From: Motilimonas pumila | Lineage (GTDB): Bacteria > Pseudomonadota > Gammaproteobacteria > Enterobacterales > CBDFNC01 | NCBI RefSeq assembly: GCF_003596335.1 | Contig: NZ_QZCH01000010.1 | Location: forward strand, 1-64,000 | Direction of reading: 5' to 3' | Length of the DNA stretch: 64,000 nucleotides | Part shown: one piece after another, positions 27,523-36,072 of the stretch | Layout of the letters: every line of letters begins with the position of its first letter | How positions within the stretch are numbered: the stretch's first letter is position 1 | The notes under the pieces: generated by a model | Told to the model about the DNA's origin: nothing | The model's database searches: none | What the model saw: the letters and a program-made list of their open reading frames with translations, nothing else | Translations under genes and position numbers: made by a program

Positions 27523-28575
27523 TTGTTACTACTGATTATCTTTTTACTGCTCGCGGTGGGTGTATCATTCATTTGTTCTATCCTAGAAGCAGTATTATTA
27601 AGTATCACCCCAAGTTACGTTACTTCACAAAAAGCCAAAGATCCTGAAAAAGCGGCAGTATTGGAAGAGTTAAAAGCCAAAATAGACCAACCTCTCGCTG
27701 CCATTTTAACCTTAAATACCATCGCGCACACCGTTGGTGCGGCCGGTGTAGGGGCTCAAGCGGCCATCGTGTTCAATAACCAGTACATAGGTTTAACTTC
27801 AATAGTACTGACTTTGATTATCTTAGTATTCTCAGAAATCATTCCTAAAACCATCGGCGCGACATACTGGCGTAACCTAGCACCTTATGTGGCAAAGCCA
27901 TTAAAAGGCATGATTTTTATCCTTAAGCCATTTATCTGGCTGTCTGACTTGATCACAGGATTGGTCGGTAAAAGCGCGCACGGACACGAGCACATTCGCG
28001 AAGAAATTGCAGCAATGGCTCACCTTGGCAAAGAAACTGGGCAACTGGCAGAGAATGAAGGCAAAATCATTCACAGTTTGTTAGCGTCAAAAGAAAGTAG
28101 GCTGAAAAGCATAATGACGCCGCGAACCGTGCTGTATTCGGTCGATAAAAATATGACCGTTAGCGAATATCTGGCGGAGCACGCCGAAGCGCCATTTTCT
28201 CGTATTTTACTGACCAGTAAAGACAAGGACAACATCATAGGTTTTGTTCATAAGAACCAAATTTTGATGCACCAAAGTGAAGGCGATACTGTCAAACTGG
28301 GTAAATTGTTACAACCACTGTATGTAGTGCCTGAAACGGTACCGATTCCTGCACTTTTTCAAAGCTTGCTGGAAAAACGTAATCACATTAGCTTAATTGT
28401 GGATGAATACGGCGATGTGCAAGGCATTGTTACCTTAGAAGACTTAGTTGAAACCTTATTAGGGGTAGAGATAGTCGATGAGCAGGACACCATTGCCGAC
28501 ATGCAGCGTTTAGCCAAGGCACGCTGGCTGCGCCACCAACGAAATACCGATGGCATCATCGAAAAGTCGGAATAA
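27523..28575 (+). CDS. CNNM/CorC-like membrane protein with DUF21 and CBS domains
   Basis: 350 residues. The start is probably the TTG at 27523, six nt after GGAG; another in-frame TTG lies at 27511, and no ATG fits. About 1-180 is a DUF21 membrane domain with an extruding first helix (LLLIIFLLLAVGVSFICSILEAVLLS) and SEIIPKTIGA. About 195-320 is a CBS pair ending NHISLIVDEYGDVQGIVTLEDLVE. The C-terminal CorC_HlyC domain of larger homologues is missing. Members are implicated in Mg2+ or Co2+ export; here that is inference from the family. Confidence 0.82.
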   Translation: MLLLIIFLLLAVGVSFICSILEAVLLSITPSYVTSQKAKDPEKAAVLEELKAKIDQPLAAILTLNTIAHTVGAAGVGAQAAIVFNNQYIGLTSIVLTLIILVFSEIIPKTIGATYWRNLAPYVAKPLKGMIFILKPFIWLSDLITGLVGKSAHGHEHIREEIAAMAHLGKETGQLAENEGKIIHSLLASKESRLKSIMTPRTVLYSVDKNMTVSEYLAEHAEAPFSRILLTSKDKDNIIGFVHKNQILMHQSEGDTVKLGKLLQPLYVVPETVPIPALFQSLLEKRNHISLIVDEYGDVQGIVTLEDLVETLLGVEIVDEQDTIADMQRLAKARWLRHQRNTDGIIEKSE

Positions 28576-28583
28576 CCTTTGCG

Positions 28584-28619
28584 ATAAAAACCGAATAAAC
28601 CTGCTTATTCGGTTTTTAT
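28584..28619. terminator. Bidirectional terminator between convergent genes
   Basis: ATAAAAACCGAATAA / TTATTCGGTTTTTAT, 15 bp perfect, loop ACCTGC. It serves both the CBS membrane protein and yjaG. Confidence 0.9.
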
Positions 28620-28625
28620 GATCTG

Positions 28626-29201
28626 CTACTCGAGGCTAATGCCGATATTGCTAATCCCTTCATTACGACAAAATTTGCGTACCGCTTTTAATAAATCAGG
28701 GCTTCTTTGCTCATCAAGTAAGGTTAGCAACTCTTCTTGAAACGCCAACTCTTGTTGGATTAATTCATCTTGCCAAATCTCTTGCTCCGTTAACTCAGCT
28801 TCACTGGTTGCTTCAATAAAGCTTGAAACCGTACCAATCGACGTTTGACTGGCATTCACCGCTTCATCATCCGCTTTGGTTAACACGGCATTGAAAGCAC
28901 ATGATAAAGCAACACAGGCATCTAACGCTGGATAAACACCGTACATATCATAATCGGCCACATTCGGAATCGCCTCTTCGAACTTTTCACTTTGGGTTTC
29001 AAAATTCACTTTTGCTCCCTTAACCGTGAGGTTTTCCCAAAATAGGTCTAACATTTTACGAAAGGTAGCTTCACCGCCGAACTCGGTGCCTTCACTGAAT
29101 AAGACATAATTAGGGTACATTCTCTCAGCTAATCCGACACAAAATGCGACCTGTTGCCAAGGGAGAAGATTTCGAAGTTGCTTATTGAGTTTATCCGCCA
29201 C
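28626..29201 (-). CDS. yjaG: DUF416 family protein YjaG
   Basis: 191 residues, close to the 196 of E. coli YjaG. The start is GTG at 29201 with AGGAAA 4 nt upstream; the longer frame would run into the divergent gene and is not supported. Conserved segments are LLPWQQVAFCVGLAERMYPNY, FDEGTEFGG-like LFSEGTEFGG and DYDMYGVYPALDACVALSCA. The function is unknown. In E. coli yjaG sits next to hupA, and the same neighbourhood is kept here. Confidence 0.88.
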   Translation of the reverse strand: MADKLNKQLRNLLPWQQVAFCVGLAERMYPNYVLFSEGTEFGGEATFRKMLDLFWENLTVKGAKVNFETQSEKFEEAIPNVADYDMYGVYPALDACVALSCAFNAVLTKADDEAVNASQTSIGTVSSFIEATSEAELTEQEIWQDELIQQELAFQEELLTLLDEQRSPDLLKAVRKFCRNEGISNIGISLE

Positions 29202-29230
29202 GTGATTTCCTATTTTTAAGGTTAGAGAGC

Positions 29231-30172
29231 ATGAAAACAACGCTGTTAGTGTTAAGTCACTCTGCCCCACTATACCAAGAGTTATTACAAGATCGCCTGC
29301 CAAGCGGTGTAAATATGATTTGCACTGATAATATAGAGTCTATCGGGGCCTTGCAGCAAAAAATTACCATCGCCTTGGCCGAGCCGAGCTTAATCGCTCC
29401 TCACCTTGAGCACTTAAGCCAATTAAGTTGGCTGCAATCTACTTTTGCGGGAGTAGATGCCCTCACCCAAGCCAGCACCAAACATAGTTACCAATTGACT
29501 GGCGTCAAAGGCATATTTGGCCCGCTGATGGTTGAGTATGTTTTTGGGCACGTGTTACAACTTAGCCGCCATATTGGCCAATATCGACGCCAACAGCAGC
29601 AACAAATATGGTCTGCTGCCCCTTACCAATCTTTGGTTGGTAGCACCATGTTGATTGCTGGCACTGGCGACATCGGCTCTGCGCTTGCTAAAGCAGCCAA
29701 AAGCTTTGGTTTAAATGTCATAGGGATGAACCGCGCAGGCACGGCCCGAAAACACTTCAAACAATGCGTTGCCCCCCAACATTTACTTGATGCCCTCACC
29801 CTCGCAGACATAGTGGTCAATACCCTCCCCAGTACTGCCCACAATCGGCATTTATTTGCGCGACAAGCCTTTCAGAAGATGAAGCCTTCGGCAATATTTA
29901 TCAATGTAGGTCGCGGCAGCACCGTGCATCAAAGCGACTTATTACAGGCTTTAATCGAGAAAGAAATTGGCCATGCTGTATTGGATGTTTTTGACGTTGA
30001 ACCTTTACCTGCAAGTGATGCATTATGGCAACAACCCAATGCCACTATTACGCCGCACAATGCCGCCGTAAGCATACCAGCTCAAGTCGTTGATATTTTC
30101 TGCGACAATTTAGGCCGCTTTTTAAATCACGAAGCTTTGATATACCCTATTGATTTAAAAAAAGGTTATTAA
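29231..30172 (+). CDS. D-2-hydroxyacid dehydrogenase, GhrA-like
   Basis: 313 residues. The NAD(P)-binding motif AGTGDIGSALAKAAKSFGL at about 141-159, the catalytic Arg in NVGRGSTVHQ, Glu in FDVEPLPASDALW and His in ITPHNAAVS mark a D-isomer 2-hydroxyacid dehydrogenase. The overall pattern is nearest glyoxylate/hydroxypyruvate reductases of the GhrA type; the true substrate is not determined. Its ATG is 29 nt from the divergent yjaG start, so its promoter must lie within yjaG. AAGG precedes the ATG. Confidence 0.87.
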   Translation: MKTTLLVLSHSAPLYQELLQDRLPSGVNMICTDNIESIGALQQKITIALAEPSLIAPHLEHLSQLSWLQSTFAGVDALTQASTKHSYQLTGVKGIFGPLMVEYVFGHVLQLSRHIGQYRRQQQQQIWSAAPYQSLVGSTMLIAGTGDIGSALAKAAKSFGLNVIGMNRAGTARKHFKQCVAPQHLLDALTLADIVVNTLPSTAHNRHLFARQAFQKMKPSAIFINVGRGSTVHQSDLLQALIEKEIGHAVLDVFDVEPLPASDALWQQPNATITPHNAAVSIPAQVVDIFCDNLGRFLNHEALIYPIDLKKGY

Positions 30173-30584
30173 GGCATGCTGGCCTTTCGAGGTTAACTTC
30201 TATGCGAATTCCAATGTGTTCGAGATAAAACCCCTTTAATTATGCCCAGCAATGTATGACATTATCAGCAGCGCTGATTGTTACTTAGCAAAGCATAAAA
30301 CGATGTGAGGCGAAGCTTTCAGGCTCGGTTACCGCTTGTTATCTAGAATACCGACATCACAAAACCTCTGCCTCGCATCAATTGCCAATAAACTGCTGTA
30401 AAAACAAGCTCAAAAAGTCAACGCATGTTATATATCGATAGGTATTAACACTTCACTTAAAAACCTCAAAGAAAAATGACCAAGATCTCATTCGGCTAAA
30501 AATTATTCGCATCAAACACTAACTAGCGCTAACGTTAGGGCAGCCCTCAATATTGAGGCTCAATACACAATTTAGTGCGTTTCT
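30173..30584. other. Upstream region of the chitinase cluster
   Basis: About 410 nt without a supported gene. It contains a short palindrome CTCAATATTGAG (30546-30557) and AACACTAACTAGCGCTAACG just before the structured leader. The promoter of the first chitinase must lie here, but I cannot place it securely. Confidence 0.5.
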
Positions 30585-30739
30585 TGGTCAGGAGACCAGT
30601 TTTAGAAGCCCGCTGATATGCCAAGGATTGGCGTACTGTGACAGGATGCAACGTATGTATTGCCGCTCTGTTTCTGCTTTCCTTACTCAATTCAGCGTAT
30701 AGATTGTGTTCTTTCGTGTTTTAGTCAAAGGAACAGACT
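30585..30739 (+). promoter_or_regulatory. GGA-hairpin leader of chitinase 1 (CsrA/RsmA-like)
   Basis: Four GGA motifs precede the start codon: AGGA in the loop of TGGTC/GACCA (30585-30598); AAGGA at the tip of GCCAA/TTGGC (30620-30632); ACAGGATG (30641-30648), close to the CsrA consensus core; and the Shine-Dalgarno AAAGGA in the 9-nt loop of AGTC/GACT (30723-30739), two nt from the ATG. Loop-presented GGA with one copy covering the Shine-Dalgarno is the known architecture of CsrA/RsmA targets. Binding itself is inferred. Confidence 0.5.
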
Positions 30740-30740
30740 C

Positions 30741-33098
30741 ATGAAGAAGAGCTCAAATCACTTCGTTCGTAATTCACTTGCTATGGCTGTAGCCATGGGG
30801 ATCAGTGGTACTGCTATGGCAGCGCCAGGTCAACCTATCGTACAGTGGATGGAAGAAAACTTCGCCATCATCGAAGTAGACCAAGCGGCCAGCGCATACA
30901 AAGACCTGGTTACTATCAAAGACGGTGCTACTGTCCCAGTAGCTTGGGATATGTGGTCAGGCGCACCTGGTACGTCTTGGCAGGTATTATTAAACGGTGA
31001 AGTCGTTCACCAAGAAGCTATCGCTGATACACCCGTGCAAAAAGGCGTGGTTGACCTGTTGGTTAAAACCGGTGGGCAATACGCACTGACCGTCAAGCTT
31101 TGTGACGATACTGGCGCATGTAGCGAAAGTGCGGCGAAAAATATCGTTGTTGCTGATACTGACGGCAGCCATTTAGATCCGCTGGATATGAAAGTTGATC
31201 CAAGCAATGGTAATTACACCACTCCGGAAAATACCGTTGTGGGTACTTACTTTGTGGAATGGGGCGTTTACGGTCGTAAATTCTCTGTAGATGAAATTCC
31301 AGCGCAGAACTTAACTCATATCATTTACGGCTTTGTGCCAATTTGTGGTCCAAACGAATCTTTAGGTGAAATTGAAAACGGTAACAGCCTAGCAGCACTT
31401 AACCGCGCTTGTGCCGGCACTGCAGATTATGAAATGGTTATCCATGACCCGTGGGCTGCAGTACAAATGCCACAAGGCGACCATATTCATTCAACACCTT
31501 ACAAAGGCACTTACGGTCAAATGATGGCGTTGAAACAACGCTACCCAGATCTAAAAATCCTGCCTTCTGTGGGTGGCTGGACGCTGTCTGACCCATTCTA
31601 CGACTTTGTAGACAAGTCGAAGCGCGACATCTTTGTTGCATCAGCGAAAAAATTCCTACAAACCTGGAAATTCTTTGACGGTATCGACATTGACTGGGAA
31701 TACCCAGGTGGTCAAGGTGCACACCCAACTAAGGGTAACCCGGATCTCGACGGCCAAGCATACGCAGACCTAATGAAAGAACTGCGCGCGATGCTAGACG
31801 AATTGTCAGCAGAAACAGGCAGAGAGTATCAGCTAACTTCTGCGGTTGGCGTCGGCTACGACAAAATTGAAGACGTAAACTACATTGATGCAGTGCCTCA
31901 CATGGACTACATCTTCGCCATGACTTATGACTACTACGGTGGTTGGAACAACGTGGTAGGTCATCAAACCGCGCTGTATTGCGGCAGCCACATGACTGCT
32001 GACGAATGTAACGGTACAGGTCTAGATGACGAAGGTAAACCACGTAAAGGTCCAGCTTACACCAGTGCTAACGGCATCAACCTACTGCTTGAAAAAGGCG
32101 TGCCCGCTAACAAACTGGTGGTGGGTGCAGCAATGTACGCACGCGGCTGGACTGGCGTAACAGAAGCCTCAATGACTGATCCAACTAACCCAATGACAGG
32201 TGTGGGTAACGGTAAAGTGAAAGGCTCATGGGAAGCGGGTGTTATCGACTACAAAGACGTGGTTCGTGATTACATCAATAACCCATCAGTGCAAAAATTC
32301 TATGATGAAGCGGCTGAAGCCCCTTACGCATGGAACCCAGCGACGGGTGACCTTATCACGTATGATGATAAGCGTTCTGTAATGGCTAAAGGCCAATATG
32401 TGAAGGACAACGGCTTTGCGGGTCTATTCTCTTGGGAGATTGACGCCGACAACGGTGATATTCTCAACGCCATGCAAGAAAGCTTACAAGGCAACGTGGT
32501 TATCACTCCACCGCCTACTGACGTACCGCCTACTGACGTACCACCTACTGACGTACCACCTACTGACGTACCGCCTACTGACGTACCACCTACTGACGTA
32601 CCACCTACTGACGTACCACCTACTGACGTACCACCTACTGACGTACCACCTACTGACGTACCACCTACTGACGTACCACCTACTGACGTACCACCTACTG
32701 ACGTACCACCTACTGAGCCGCCAACAAACGCGACCCCTTGGGTTGCCGGTTCAACTAAAGTAGCCAACGGTGACGTGGTTTCATTCAACGGCGCATGTTT
32801 TGAAGCGAAGAACAACCCTGGCGTATGGGAATCTCCTGTTGCTGGCGGTAACTGGTTCTGGACTGAAGTGCCATGTGACGGGGCTGTGATTACACCAACG
32901 GATACGCCAGTAGTAACAGACGAACCTGTTATTCCAACTGACGAACCTACACTTCCTGGGTCAAACTGGGATGCCGCAGCAGTTTACAACGGCGGTGACG
33001 AAGTCGTAGTTAACGGTGTTACTTACCAAGCTAAATGGTGGACACAAGGTGATAACCCAGAGCAGTCTGGTGACTGGGGAGTTTGGAAAAAGCTATAA
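30741..33098 (+). CDS. Secreted ChiA-type GH18 chitinase, copy 1
   Basis: 785 residues; ATG at 30741 with AAAGGA upstream. Signal peptide 1-27 (ending GTAMA|APG). About 28-145 is a ChiA N-terminal Ig/FnIII-like chitin-guiding domain (ENFAIIEVDQAASAYKDLV, close to Serratia ChiA). About 165-580 is a GH18 barrel with DGIDIDWE (D313, D316, D318, catalytic E320), the SVGGWTLSDP strand and MTYDYYG. Then come 13 PPTDV repeats and two CBM5/12 chitin-binding domains (about 664-712 and 737-785, each with W-rich AKWWTQGDNPEQ-type motifs). First of three tandem paralogues, with its own leader and terminator. It is the most diverged of the three. Confidence 0.96.
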   Translation: MKKSSNHFVRNSLAMAVAMGISGTAMAAPGQPIVQWMEENFAIIEVDQAASAYKDLVTIKDGATVPVAWDMWSGAPGTSWQVLLNGEVVHQEAIADTPVQKGVVDLLVKTGGQYALTVKLCDDTGACSESAAKNIVVADTDGSHLDPLDMKVDPSNGNYTTPENTVVGTYFVEWGVYGRKFSVDEIPAQNLTHIIYGFVPICGPNESLGEIENGNSLAALNRACAGTADYEMVIHDPWAAVQMPQGDHIHSTPYKGTYGQMMALKQRYPDLKILPSVGGWTLSDPFYDFVDKSKRDIFVASAKKFLQTWKFFDGIDIDWEYPGGQGAHPTKGNPDLDGQAYADLMKELRAMLDELSAETGREYQLTSAVGVGYDKIEDVNYIDAVPHMDYIFAMTYDYYGGWNNVVGHQTALYCGSHMTADECNGTGLDDEGKPRKGPAYTSANGINLLLEKGVPANKLVVGAAMYARGWTGVTEASMTDPTNPMTGVGNGKVKGSWEAGVIDYKDVVRDYINNPSVQKFYDEAAEAPYAWNPATGDLITYDDKRSVMAKGQYVKDNGFAGLFSWEIDADNGDILNAMQESLQGNVVITPPPTDVPPTDVPPTDVPPTDVPPTDVPPTDVPPTDVPPTDVPPTDVPPTDVPPTDVPPTDVPPTDVPPTEPPTNATPWVAGSTKVANGDVVSFNGACFEAKNNPGVWESPVAGGNWFWTEVPCDGAVITPTDTPVVTDEPVIPTDEPTLPGSNWDAAAVYNGGDEVVVNGVTYQAKWWTQGDNPEQSGDWGVWKKL
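32511..32705 (+). repeat. 13 tandem 15-bp repeats encoding the PPTDV linker
   Basis: Thirteen head-to-tail copies of a 15-nt unit (CCACCTACTGACGTA, with CCG in a few units) encode residues 591-655. The near-perfect DNA identity means copy number can change by slippage or recombination without breaking the frame. It is a flexible linker between catalytic and chitin-binding domains. The open frames on the opposite strand here are shadows. Confidence 0.97.
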
Positions 33099-33122
33099 AC
33101 AATAGCTCAATCTAACCTCAAC

Positions 33123-33150
33123 AAAAAAGGGAGCCTAGGCTCCCTTTTTT
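33123..33150 (+). terminator. Terminator of chitinase 1
   Basis: AAAAAAGGGAGCC / GGCTCCCTTTTTT around TA, 24 nt after the stop codon. Between 33151 and the leader at 33379 there is no gene. CTAACACT..ATTTAATGCTCTT (about 33278-33298) recurs upstream of chitinase 3. Confidence 0.92.
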
Positions 33151-33378
33151 AATAAATCATTTAAAATTAAAAGCTTATTTACACATATCGTTTAAAGCGT
33201 CTTTAACAGACACAATCAAAAAATAAAAATAAGATCATCGATATTAGTATGATCTAACTCCAATTTACGAATATCTAACACTCATTTAATGCTCTTATGA
33301 TATTGCTCATCCCAATATAACCGCCTATATTAGATATCAGTCTATGGTTAGACTAAAGATTTGATAGCACTTGTTTTA

Positions 33379-33556
33379 GGCCAGGAGGCCATTCTAACAA
33401 ACAGGTGTTGATGCCAAGGAAAGGCAAAACAACGTGATATGGATATCGGTTAAGTAATGCTTACTTACCTTTGTTGTACTCTATCTCTGCTGCTTTCCCT
33501 TGCGTCTACTTCAAATTTTCTTCGAATTCTCAAATGACTAGTCAAAGGAATGGACT
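33379..33556 (+). promoter_or_regulatory. GGA-hairpin leader of chitinase 2 (CsrA/RsmA-like)
   Basis: Four loop-borne GGA motifs: GGCC-AGGA-GGCC (33379-33390), GCC-AAGGAAA-GGC (33413-33425), GATA-TGGA-TATC (33436-33447), and the Shine-Dalgarno in AGTC-AAAGGAATG-GACT (33540-33556). Hairpins 1 and 2 are 34 nt apart, exactly as in chitinase 1. In hairpin 1 the T-A pair of copy 1 is a C-G pair here, a compensatory change that supports RNA structure. Confidence 0.55.
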
Positions 33557-33557
33557 T

Positions 33558-35915
33558 ATGAAGAGAAATCTATTAGCTGCTTCTATCTTAGCGGCAGTAA
33601 GTGGCAGCGTAATGGCTGCTCCAGCAGCGCCAAGCATCGACATGTACGGCTCTAACAACCTTCAGTTTTCTAAAATTCAACTGGCAATGGACACAACCTC
33701 TGGTTACAACTCCATGGTTCAGTACAATGAAGAAGCTGAAATCGGCATCAAATTCAACCAGTGGTCAGGTACTCCTGGTGACACTTACCGCGTATTATTT
33801 GACGGCGTTGAAGTAGCAACTGGCCCTATCACTGGCAGCCAAACTACTACTAGCTTCAAATACTCTAAAGGTGGTGTTTACCAAGTAGTTATCGAAGCAT
33901 GTGATAGCACTGGCTGTACTGCAAGTGCTGCTGCTGAACTAACGCTAGCTGATACAGATGGTTCTCACTTAGCTCCGCTAACAATGAACATCGACCCTAA
34001 CAACAAAACTTACAACACTGACAAGAACACTGTTGTTGGTACTTACTTTGTTGAGTGGGGTATCTATGAGCGTGGTTACACTGTGGACAACATCCCAGCT
34101 GACAACCTAACTCACATTCTTTACGGCTTCATTCCAATTTGTGGTCCTAACGAATCTCTGAAATCTGTTGGCGGTAACAGCTACAACGCACTGAAAACTG
34201 CGTGTCAAGGCGTTAACGACTACGAAGTAGTTATTCACGACCCATGGGCTGCATACCAGAAGAGCTTCAAGCAAGCTGGTCATGACTTCAACACGCCTAT
34301 TAAAGGTAACTTCGCGATGATGATGGCGCTTAAAAACCGCTACCCTGACCTGAAGATCGTACCTTCTATCGGTGGTTGGACACTGTCTGACCCATTCTTT
34401 GACTTCACTGACAAAGCTAACCGTGATGTATTCGTAGCTTCTACTAAGAAATTCCTACAAACTTGGAAATTCTTCGACGGTGTGGACATCGACTGGGAAT
34501 TCCCTGGTGGCGGCGGTGAAAACGCAAGCCTAGGTGACCCTGTAAACGACGGCCCAGCATACATTGCCCTAATGGCAGAGCTTCGCGCTATGCTTGACGA
34601 GCTATCGTTAGAAACAGGTAAAGAGTACGAAGTTACTTCTGCTATCGGTGTAGGTTACGACAAAATCGAAGACGTTGACTACGGTCAAGCGGTTCAGCAC
34701 ATGGACTACATCTTCGCGATGACTTACGATTTCTACGGCGGCTGGAACAACGTACCAGGTCACCAAACTGCACTTTACTGTGGTTCATTCATGGCTCCAG
34801 GCCAGTGTGATGGCACAGGTGTAGATGCTGAAGGCGTACCTTTCAAAGGTCCTGCTTACACAGCTGACAACGGTATTCAACTACTACTAGCGCAAGGTGT
34901 ACCTGCGAACAAACTAGTACTAGGTGCTGCTATGTACGGTCGTGGTTGGGACGGTGTAATGCCATCTAGCCTAACGGATCCAAATGACCCAATGACAGGT
35001 ACAGGTAACGGTAAACTTACTGGTACTAAAGCACAGGGTGTATGGGAAGCTGGCGTAATTGATTACAAAGGTATCAAAGAGTACATGCTTGGTGCTAACA
35101 ACCAAGGCATCAACGGCTTTGAGTACGGCTACGACGAGCAAGCGCAAGCGCCTTACGTATGGAACCGTTCTACTGGTCAGTTAATTACTTTTGATGACGA
35201 TCGCTCAACTAAGACTAAAGGTGCGTACGTACGTGACCTAGGTCTAGCGGGTATCTTCTCTTGGGAAATTGACGCAGATAACGGCGACATCCTTAATGCA
35301 ATGCATGAAGGTCTAGCAGGTTACGTTCCTGTAACTCCAGTACCTACTGAGCCACCAGTAACAGAAGTACCTGTAACTGAAGCGCCTGTAACTGAAGCGC
35401 CTGTAACTGAAGCGCCTGTAACTGAAGCGCCTGTAACTGAAGCGCCTGTAACTGAAGCGCCTGTAACTGAGGCTCCTGTAACTGAAGCGCCTGTAACTGA
35501 AGCGCCTGTAACTGAAGCGCCTGTAACTGAAGCGCCTGTAACTGAAGCTCCTGTAACTGGCGTTACTCCATGGGTTGCTGGTTCTACTAAAGTAGCAAAT
35601 GGCGACGTTGTTTCTTACATGGGCGCATGTTTCCAAGCTAAGAACAACCCAGGTACTTGGGAAGCACCTAAAGCAGGTGGTAACTGGTTCTGGACTGAAG
35701 TTCCATGTGAAGGTGGTGTAGTAACACCTACTGATGCACCTGTAGTTACTGAAGCGCCAACTATTCCTGGTGGCGGTTCTAACTGGGATGCAAGTGCAGT
35801 TTACACTGGCGGTCAACAAGTGACTGTAAACGGTGTAACTTACGAAGCTAAGTGGTGGACACAAGGCGACAACCCTGAGCAAGCTGGCGACTGGGGTGTT
35901 TGGAAAAAGCTTTAA
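33558..35915 (+). CDS. Secreted ChiA-type GH18 chitinase, copy 2
   Basis: 785 residues; ATG at 33558. Signal peptide about 1-21 (LLAASILAAVSGSVMA|APA). N-terminal ChiA-type domain, then the GH18 barrel with DGVDIDWEFPGG (catalytic E314), SIGGWTLSDP and MTYDFYGGWNN. The linker has 12 PVTEA repeats, and two CBM5/12 domains end in the same DWGVWKKL as copy 1. The codons are strongly biased to preferred forms (GGT, GCT, CGT, CTA), suggesting high expression. Near-identical blocks with copy 3 indicate recent duplication or gene conversion. The leader carries the GGA hairpins, and a perfect palindromic terminator follows. Confidence 0.96.
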   Translation: MKRNLLAASILAAVSGSVMAAPAAPSIDMYGSNNLQFSKIQLAMDTTSGYNSMVQYNEEAEIGIKFNQWSGTPGDTYRVLFDGVEVATGPITGSQTTTSFKYSKGGVYQVVIEACDSTGCTASAAAELTLADTDGSHLAPLTMNIDPNNKTYNTDKNTVVGTYFVEWGIYERGYTVDNIPADNLTHILYGFIPICGPNESLKSVGGNSYNALKTACQGVNDYEVVIHDPWAAYQKSFKQAGHDFNTPIKGNFAMMMALKNRYPDLKIVPSIGGWTLSDPFFDFTDKANRDVFVASTKKFLQTWKFFDGVDIDWEFPGGGGENASLGDPVNDGPAYIALMAELRAMLDELSLETGKEYEVTSAIGVGYDKIEDVDYGQAVQHMDYIFAMTYDFYGGWNNVPGHQTALYCGSFMAPGQCDGTGVDAEGVPFKGPAYTADNGIQLLLAQGVPANKLVLGAAMYGRGWDGVMPSSLTDPNDPMTGTGNGKLTGTKAQGVWEAGVIDYKGIKEYMLGANNQGINGFEYGYDEQAQAPYVWNRSTGQLITFDDDRSTKTKGAYVRDLGLAGIFSWEIDADNGDILNAMHEGLAGYVPVTPVPTEPPVTEVPVTEAPVTEAPVTEAPVTEAPVTEAPVTEAPVTEAPVTEAPVTEAPVTEAPVTEAPVTEAPVTGVTPWVAGSTKVANGDVVSYMGACFQAKNNPGTWEAPKAGGNWFWTEVPCEGGVVTPTDAPVVTEAPTIPGGGSNWDASAVYTGGQQVTVNGVTYEAKWWTQGDNPEQAGDWGVWKKL
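35370..35549 (+). repeat. 12 tandem 15-bp repeats encoding the PVTEA linker
   Basis: Twelve copies of CCTGTAACTGAAGCG with single-base variants (GCT, GAG) encode residues 605-664. It is the same length of unit as in copy 1 but an unrelated sequence, so the two linkers arose or expanded independently. Confidence 0.97.
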
Positions 35916-35948
35916 TCTATTAGATTAATCTTTTACTAAATCGCTTTT

Positions 35949-35974
35949 AAGGGACGCATATGCGTCCCTTTTTT
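35949..35974 (+). terminator. Terminator of chitinase 2
   Basis: AAGGGACGCAT / ATGCGTCCCTT palindrome followed by a T-run, about 34 nt after the stop codon. Confidence 0.9.
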
Positions 35975-35977
35975 GTG

Positions 35978-36072
35978 CCTGATCGCCAGTGCATTGTTTA
36001 ATGGTGTTGCTTATAAAGCCCAAGGAGATACCCTAAACAATCTGACAACTAGGCGTGTGGAAAAAACTTTAA
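35978..36072 (+). pseudogene. Relic of the 3' end of a fourth chitinase (CBM5/12)
   Basis: Directly after the copy 2 terminator, the bases align to the end of the chitinase genes. TTTAATGGTGTTGCTTATAA reads FNGVAYK (compare VNGVTYE). After loss of 12 nt comes CAAGGAGAT (QGD); then, with 1-nt indels, P-K-Q-S-D-N-stop where the genes have P-E-Q-x-G-D-W; then TGGAAAAAACTTTAA (W-K-K-L-stop). Tandem order, a stop at a conserved Trp and frameshifts mark a decayed copy. About 95 nt remain. Confidence 0.75.

Noticed and set aside
30585..30660. Leader of chitinase 1 considered as a c-di-GMP (GEMM) riboswitch
   Set aside because: The conserved GEMM core and receptor elements are absent; the shared features with copy 2 are simple GGA-loop hairpins.
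32511..32705. Tandem repeats considered as a CRISPR-like array
   Set aside because: Contiguous 15-bp in-frame codon repeats without spacers inside a coding region.
32324..32815. Long minus-strand frame with many VGGTS repeats opposite the chitinase 1 linker
   Set aside because: A mirror image of the 15-bp codon repeats of the plus-strand gene; no ribosome-binding site and no family.
35313..35882. Minus-strand frame with SYRRF repeats opposite the chitinase 2 linker
   Set aside because: Shadow of the PVTEA repeats; implausible composition and no start signal.
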